A DNA stretch of 9,866 bases from Limnohabitans sp. (GTDB taxonomy: Bacteria; Pseudomonadota; Gammaproteobacteria; Burkholderiales; Burkholderiaceae_C). Within the stretch, counting starts at the first letter, position 1, and the number at the start of each line of letters is the position of its first letter. Shown here piece after piece: positions 7,117 to 9,866 of the stretch. Position numbers and translations under genes: made by a program. A model generated the notes under the pieces. The model was not told the origin of the DNA. It did no database searches and saw nothing but the letters and a program-made list of their open reading frames with translations. The stretch is from positions 1 to 9,866 of the forward strand of contig VEQI01000096.1 of NCBI GenBank assembly GCA_018883305.1, read 5' to 3'.

Positions 7117-7781
7117 GTCACGCTTTCCTGAACCACCCGTTGCACGTACACCCCCGGGGTGACCACATGCTCTGGATGAAGTCCTCCCAGCGGCACCATC
7201 TGCCGCACTTGCGCCACGGTACATCGGGCGGCCGTGGCCATCACCGGGCCAAAGTTGCGACCGGTGCCGTGGTAGGTCAGGTTGCCCCACCGATCCGCCG
7301 TGTGGGCTTTGATGAGCGCCCAATCAGCACGGATGGCTTTTTCAAACACTTGTGGCACACCATCGATCTCGCGGGTTTCCTTGCCCTGTGCCAGGTCAGT
7401 CCCGTAGCCGGTGGGCGTGAAGAAACCACCGATCCCGGCGCCACCGGCACGGATGCGCTCAGCCAGCGTGCCTTGTGGGACCAGTTCCAACTCGATCCGA
7501 CCTTCTCGGTAGAGGTCATCAAAGGCGCCCGACTCGGGTTGCCGAGGAAAGGAGCAAATCATTTTGCGCACGCGTCCGGCCGCCACCAACTGAGCAATGC
7601 CGTTGCCCGCATTGCCGGCGTTGTTACTCACCAGTATCAGCTCACGCGCGCCTTGCGCCAACAACGCCAGGAGCAGCATTTGTGGCAAGCCGGCCCCACC
7701 AAAACCCGACACCAGCACCATGGCGCCGTCAGGCACATCCGCGACGGCCTGGGCCGCCGATTCGAATTGCTTGTTGATCAT
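7113..7781 (-). CDS. pcaI: 3-oxoadipate CoA-transferase subunit A (PcaI/CatI-like)
   Basis: The 222-residue alpha subunit of 3-oxoadipate CoA-transferase, which carries the CoA-binding glycine loop 'GFGGAGLP' (26-33). 'SNNAGN' (52-57) is shared with all class I CoA-transferase A subunits. The 'CSFPRQ' element (76-81), 'LELVPQGTLAERIRAGG', 'GFFTPTGYGTDLA', 'GKETREIDG', 'RWGNLTY' and 'HPEHVVTPGVYVQRVV' are typical of PcaI/CatI rather than of succinyl-CoA:3-ketoacid transferases, which have a different 'SYVGEN'-like segment there. ATG 7781 is preferred to the in-frame ATG at 7814 because AGGGA precedes it by 5 bases and the protein then starts 'MINK' as in PcaI homologues. It overlaps pcaJ by ATGA. 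The neighbour upstream on the same strand is the DUF1080 lipoprotein gene, 72 bp away, with a hairpin in between. Confidence 0.91.
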   Translation of the reverse strand: MINKQFESAAQAVADVPDGAMVLVSGFGGAGLPQMLLLALLAQGARELILVSNNAGNAGNGIAQLVAAGRVRKMICSFPRQPESGAFDDLYREGRIELELVPQGTLAERIRAGGAGIGGFFTPTGYGTDLAQGKETREIDGVPQVFEKAIRADWALIKAHTADRWGNLTYHGTGRNFGPVMATAARCTVAQVRQMVPLGGLHPEHVVTPGVYVQRVVQESVT

Positions 7782-7805
7782 GTGTGTCCCTGTGGGAAAT
7801 CCGCC

Positions 7806-7836
7806 ACCAGACATCAGCGGAGAAGCCGTGTCTGGT
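7806..7836 (-). terminator. Hairpin between the DUF1080 gene and pcaI (terminator, attenuator or operator)
   Basis: A perfect 8-bp inverted repeat, ACCAGACA at 7806-7813 and TGTCTGGT at 7829-7836, encloses 15 bases in which CGG (7818-7820) can pair with CCG (7826-7828). It lies 18 bp past the DUF1080 stop and 25 bp before the pcaI start. There is no T-run after it, only ATTT about 6 bases on, so it is not a classical intrinsic terminator. It could instead be a rho-independent-like stop, an mRNA 3' end protector, or a dyad bound by a pca regulator. Confidence 0.45.
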
Positions 7837-7853
7837 TTCGGATCCGGCTAGGC

Positions 7854-8462
7854 TCAGTTGGCGCGAATCTGGACCTTGCGGAACTTCACCACGCCACTGC
7901 CATACTGCAGCGCCAGATAGCCCTTGGCGTGCTTGCTGTCACGGGCTTGCGCGGTGACTTGTCCGTTCAGCCGAACGGTCAGCTGATCGCCCTGGGCGGA
8001 AATTTCCAGCGTGTTCCATTGACCGCCCGCGCGCGGCATGGGAGACACCTTGGCCACATCCACAATGGCGCCCGTGCCGTAACTGGGATCGGGACGTGTG
8101 TCCCAAATGTTGATTTCGTAGCAAGAGTCCGCACCAATGACATCTGCCTTCTGGCAACGGATGAAGATGCCGCTATTGCTCTCGCTGTCCACCCAGATTT
8201 CGGCACGAATCTCGGTGTTCTGGTAGACCTTCTTGGTCACCAGATAACTGGGGCCCTTGCTGCGCAAGAAATCCGCTTGCAAGGCACCCTCCTGGATGCG
8301 CCAGTTGGCGTCCCCCACCAGGGTCCACTGATTGAGGTTACTGTTGCTGTCAAAGAGTGTGGTCCACCCTGCATCGGCCTGCCCAGACAGGGGTGACTGC
8401 GCACACCCTGTCAGCAAAGCGGCGCCCAGCGCCAGAGTGGTTGAAACGGTTTTCCAGCGCAT
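7854..8462 (-). CDS. DUF1080 (3-keto-disaccharide hydrolase-like) lipoprotein
   Basis: A 202-residue lipoprotein. The leader ends in the lipobox 'LLTGC' with Cys20 as lipidation site. The rest is a single jelly-roll domain of the DUF1080 / 3-keto-disaccharide hydrolase type: 'WTTLFDSNSNLNQWTLVGD' at the start, 'WRIQEGALQAD', 'YLVTKKVYQNTEIRAEIWVDSESNSGIFIRC' (shown here in pieces: 'EIRAEIW' 84-90, 'NSGIFIRC' 96-103), 'CYEINIWD' (114-121), 'QWNTLEISAQGDQLTVRLNG' and the closing 'GYLALQYGSGVVKFRKVQI'. Some family members act on sugars and many are uncharacterised, so the substrate is unknown. The start has AAGGAG 8 bases upstream. Two cysteines (103 and 114) flank a strand turn and might form a disulfide. 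It sits between a small secreted protein gene and pcaI on the same strand, but has its own candidate promoter. Confidence 0.85.
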   Translation of the reverse strand: MRWKTVSTTLALGAALLTGCAQSPLSGQADAGWTTLFDSNSNLNQWTLVGDANWRIQEGALQADFLRSKGPSYLVTKKVYQNTEIRAEIWVDSESNSGIFIRCQKADVIGADSCYEINIWDTRPDPSYGTGAIVDVAKVSPMPRAGGQWNTLEISAQGDQLTVRLNGQVTAQARDSKHAKGYLALQYGSGVVKFRKVQIRAN

Positions 8463-8506
8463 GAGGTTGTCTCCTTGGCCTTCGGGCCTGTTGGTTGTTC
8501 AAACTT

Positions 8507-8535
8507 ATCTTACGGATCCCGTTCAATGTCTGCAA
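8507..8535 (-). promoter_or_regulatory. Candidate sigma-70 promoter of the DUF1080 gene
   Basis: On the minus strand, TTGCAG (8535-8530) and TAAGAT (8512-8507) are separated by 17 bases. The -35 matches only 3 of 6 positions and the -10 matches 4 of 6, so this is a weak candidate. It would give a leader of about 40 nt containing a GGCC-CGAA-GGCC mini-hairpin (8477-8488) just before the ribosome site. Confidence 0.3.
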
Positions 8536-8575
8536 CCGCACAAACCAGGACAGATTCCCGGCGGTGACAATGCCA

Positions 8576-8959
8576 TCACTTCTTGGGCAACTTGCCGCCA
8601 CTCTTGAGGCATTCGTCCAGACTTTTGAATTCGGTGAATTTTTTGGTCTGCTCATACGAGGCGCTGCTCTTGTCGTGGCAGATGCCGGCTTCGGATTTCT
8701 TCACCACCTCCACCACCGGCAAGGTCTTACCCGCCGGGAGCTTGCCACCGCTTTTCACGCACTCCTCCAAGCTGTTGAAAGCGGTGAATTTTTTGGTGTT
8801 GTTGTAGGAGGCGCTACTGGCATCGTGACAAATGCCCGCATCGGATTTCTTGACCGTTGGGTCCTTGGGCGGATCAGCCGCAAGTGTCTGTGAAGTCAAT
8901 GCGCCAAGCGCAATCGCAAAACCCAGGGACGTGAGCTTGATATTAAGTAGATTAGACAT
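8576..8959 (-). CDS. Small secreted protein with two Cys-containing tandem repeats
   Basis: A 127-residue protein I cannot name. Residues 1-28 form a Sec signal peptide (hydrophobic 'LGFAIALGALTSQTLAA', cut near 'LAA|DP'). The mature part is a 40-residue unit present twice: residues 36-75 and 86-125 are identical at 32 of 40 positions, with the changes mostly conservative. Each unit has the pattern 'VKKS[DE]AGICHD-SSASY--TKKFT-F-SL[DE]EC[VL]KSGGKLP', one Cys near the front (44, 94) and one near the back (67, 117), so an intra-unit disulfide is plausible. The linker is Pro/Val-rich, and the protein is Lys-rich and so probably basic. I have an unsure memory of similar 'GICH...CL.SGG..P' tails on other secreted or nuclease proteins. 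ATG 8959 has AAGGAG 6 bases ahead, better than the ATG at 8989. Confidence 0.82.
   Translation of the reverse strand: MSNLLNIKLTSLGFAIALGALTSQTLAADPPKDPTVKKSDAGICHDASSASYNNTKKFTAFNSLEECVKSGGKLPAGKTLPVVEVVKKSEAGICHDKSSASYEQTKKFTEFKSLDECLKSGGKLPKK
8585..8704 (-). repeat. Second copy of the 120-bp internal coding repeat
   Basis: This encodes residues 86-125 of the small secreted protein. Compared with the copy 150 bp away, amino acids agree at 32 of 40 positions while many third codon positions differ. GGTGAATTTTTTGGT is a shared block. This suggests an old duplication held by selection rather than a recent copy. Confidence 0.85.
8735..8854 (-). repeat. First copy of the 120-bp internal coding repeat
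   Basis: This encodes residues 36-75 of the small secreted protein, the partner of the copy at 8585-8704. Both carry the paired cysteines and the 'SGGKLP' end. Confidence 0.85.
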
Positions 8960-9143
8960 GGGATGCTCCTTGTTTAATTTACTTAGCATCTTACTGGGTC
9001 GAATTCGTTTGTATCAAGCCCATTTCAGAGCATGTGAGCTCATCCAAACACGCTGGCAACTACGCCTTAAGTCATAGAACTCACAACCATCAGAACTTCG
9101 AATAGCCTTGCGTGGACTATTTTTCTGAGGCACCATCCCCCGA
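8960..9143. other. Divergent intergenic region between small secreted protein and histidine kinase
   Basis: These 184 bp separate two outward-reading genes. The left part holds the candidate promoter above. An 8-bp palindrome TGAGCTCA lies near 9035-9042. For the kinase I found no convincing promoter hexamers, only a GAGG at 9127-9130. Confidence 0.5.
8988..9017 (-). promoter_or_regulatory. Candidate sigma-70 promoter of the small secreted protein gene
   Basis: On the minus strand, TTGATA (9017-9012, 5 of 6 to consensus) and TAAGAT (8993-8988, 4 of 6) are separated by 18 bases. Transcription would begin near 8981, giving a leader of about 22 nt with the AAGGAG ribosome site. The surrounding DNA is A/T-richer than the coding regions, as expected for a promoter. 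Confidence 0.42.
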
Positions 9144-9866
9144 ATGACCATCCACCCCACCCCCACCGATGACGCCTTGAACGAGCTTCATCTCAAACGC
9201 GAGCAATCTGCACATATCGTCAAGGCAGCCCGATCAGCCACCATCGCCAATGTTCTGGCGCCGCTGCTGTGCATTCCCATGTTCGACGACGAAGTCAGTG
9301 GTCTACACATGGCATGGTGGCTGGGCTACATGCTGGTTGCCGTGGCGCTGCGAACCTGGATCGTCTATCGCATGCCTCACAAATCAGAAGAGGTGCTTGA
9401 CCCACACCATGACTTGAAAAAAATCACTTTCGCTGTCGGCATTGTGGGTTTAGGTTGGGGCCTGGGTTGGCCCTTGATGACCCCAGACCTGTCCATGGTC
9501 AACCGGATGATCTATGTCTACATGACCACGGCTGCCTTGATTGCCAGCATGTTTGCCTACAGCGTGAACCGCTATACGTTTTATGCGTTCACCTTGCCCA
9601 TCATGCTTCCGGCCATGAGCACGGTGCTTTGGCCCGTGAACATTTTTCCTTGGCCGTTTTCGGTAGGCCTCGCTTCTTTGTATCTGGTGGTGCTCAGCAT
9701 TGCCAACAATTTCGCGAAGGTATTTGAGAACTCGGTTCGACTGCAGTTTCGCAATGAACATCTGTATCAGGCACTGGCCTCAGAACGAGATCAATCCGTG
9801 GCCGCCAATGTGGCCAAATCCAAATTCATTGCCGTAGCCAGTCATGACTTGAGACAACCGTTGCAC
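9144..9866 (+). CDS. Membrane-bound (possibly hybrid) sensor histidine kinase, 3'-truncated
   Basis: The first 241 residues of a two-component sensor kinase that runs off the right edge. A cytoplasmic-looking N-terminus is followed by about six hydrophobic segments (roughly 31-47, 55-77, 94-112, 122-140, 145-168 and 170-191), with no large extracytoplasmic loop, so sensing is probably within the membrane. A short charged helix (about 192-225) leads into the dimerisation/phosphotransfer helix, where 'SKFIAVASHDLRQPLH' contains the phospho-accepting His234. The 'SHDLRQPLH' form is common in Burkholderiales kinases, often with a C-terminal receiver domain, which cannot be seen here. An in-frame TGA at 9126-9128 precedes ATG 9144, and no other start codon lies between, so the start is firm although its GAGG site is 13 bases away. 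It diverges from the small secreted protein gene. The signal and partner regulator are unknown. Confidence 0.88.
   Translation, partial: MTIHPTPTDDALNELHLKREQSAHIVKAARSATIANVLAPLLCIPMFDDEVSGLHMAWWLGYMLVAVALRTWIVYRMPHKSEEVLDPHHDLKKITFAVGIVGLGWGLGWPLMTPDLSMVNRMIYVYMTTAALIASMFAYSVNRYTFYAFTLPIMLPAMSTVLWPVNIFPWPFSVGLASLYLVVLSIANNFAKVFENSVRLQFRNEHLYQALASERDQSVAANVAKSKFIAVASHDLRQPLH

Noticed and set aside
7140..8396. A 418-codon plus-strand open frame
   Set aside because: It crosses the antisense of both pcaI and the DUF1080 gene, including the gap between them, with no family signature. Long shadow frames are common at this GC content.
9035..9042. Palindrome TGAGCTCA as an operator
   Set aside because: Eight-base palindromes are expected by chance at this scale, and no second copy or longer flanking symmetry was seen.

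Overview
The window looks like chromosome from a betaproteobacterium of order Burkholderiales, probably family Comamonadaceae. The evidence is high-GC coding with NCC/NNG codon preference, a run of Bug-type solute receptors (a family hugely expanded in this group), and a sensor kinase with the 'SHDLRQPLH' H-box common there. It was read by eye, with no database search. Coding density is high and no gene-free gap reaches 300 bases.

Layout. On the plus strand from the left edge: the 3' part of a Bug/TctC-type periplasmic receptor (2-718), an exported dienelactone-hydrolase-family enzyme (788-1693) and a second Bug receptor with a twin-arginine-like signal (1699-2688). The last two are 5 bp apart and probably form one transcript. 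A minus-strand AcpA-like phosphoesterase lipoprotein (2691-4259) ends 2 bp from that receptor. Divergent from it is a third, monocistronic Bug receptor (4434-5402). Next comes a minus-strand group read from right to left: a small secreted protein made of two near-identical Cys-containing repeats (8576-8959), a DUF1080-type lipoprotein (7854-8462), pcaI (7113-7781), pcaJ (6463-7116) and a fourth Bug receptor (5489-6466). The last three are joined by two ATGA stop/start overlaps. At the right edge a plus-strand membrane histidine kinase starts at 9144 and runs off the window just after its phospho-accepting His.

How the parts fit. PcaI and PcaJ are recognisable as the two subunits of 3-oxoadipate CoA-transferase, the step of the beta-ketoadipate pathway that activates 3-oxoadipate with succinyl-CoA. 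The translationally coupled receptor gene suggests that this receptor captures an aromatic acid or dicarboxylate that feeds the pathway. None of the four receptors has TctA/TctB membrane genes in the window, so they must use permeases encoded elsewhere or act as sensors. The exported hydrolase next to a receptor suggests a hydrolyse-then-capture pair in the periplasm, which is inference. I see no RNA genes, mobile elements or CRISPR arrays. The least explained items are the two-repeat secreted protein, the 8-bp hairpin between the DUF1080 gene and pcaI, and the uncertain relation of the truncated kinase to its neighbours.
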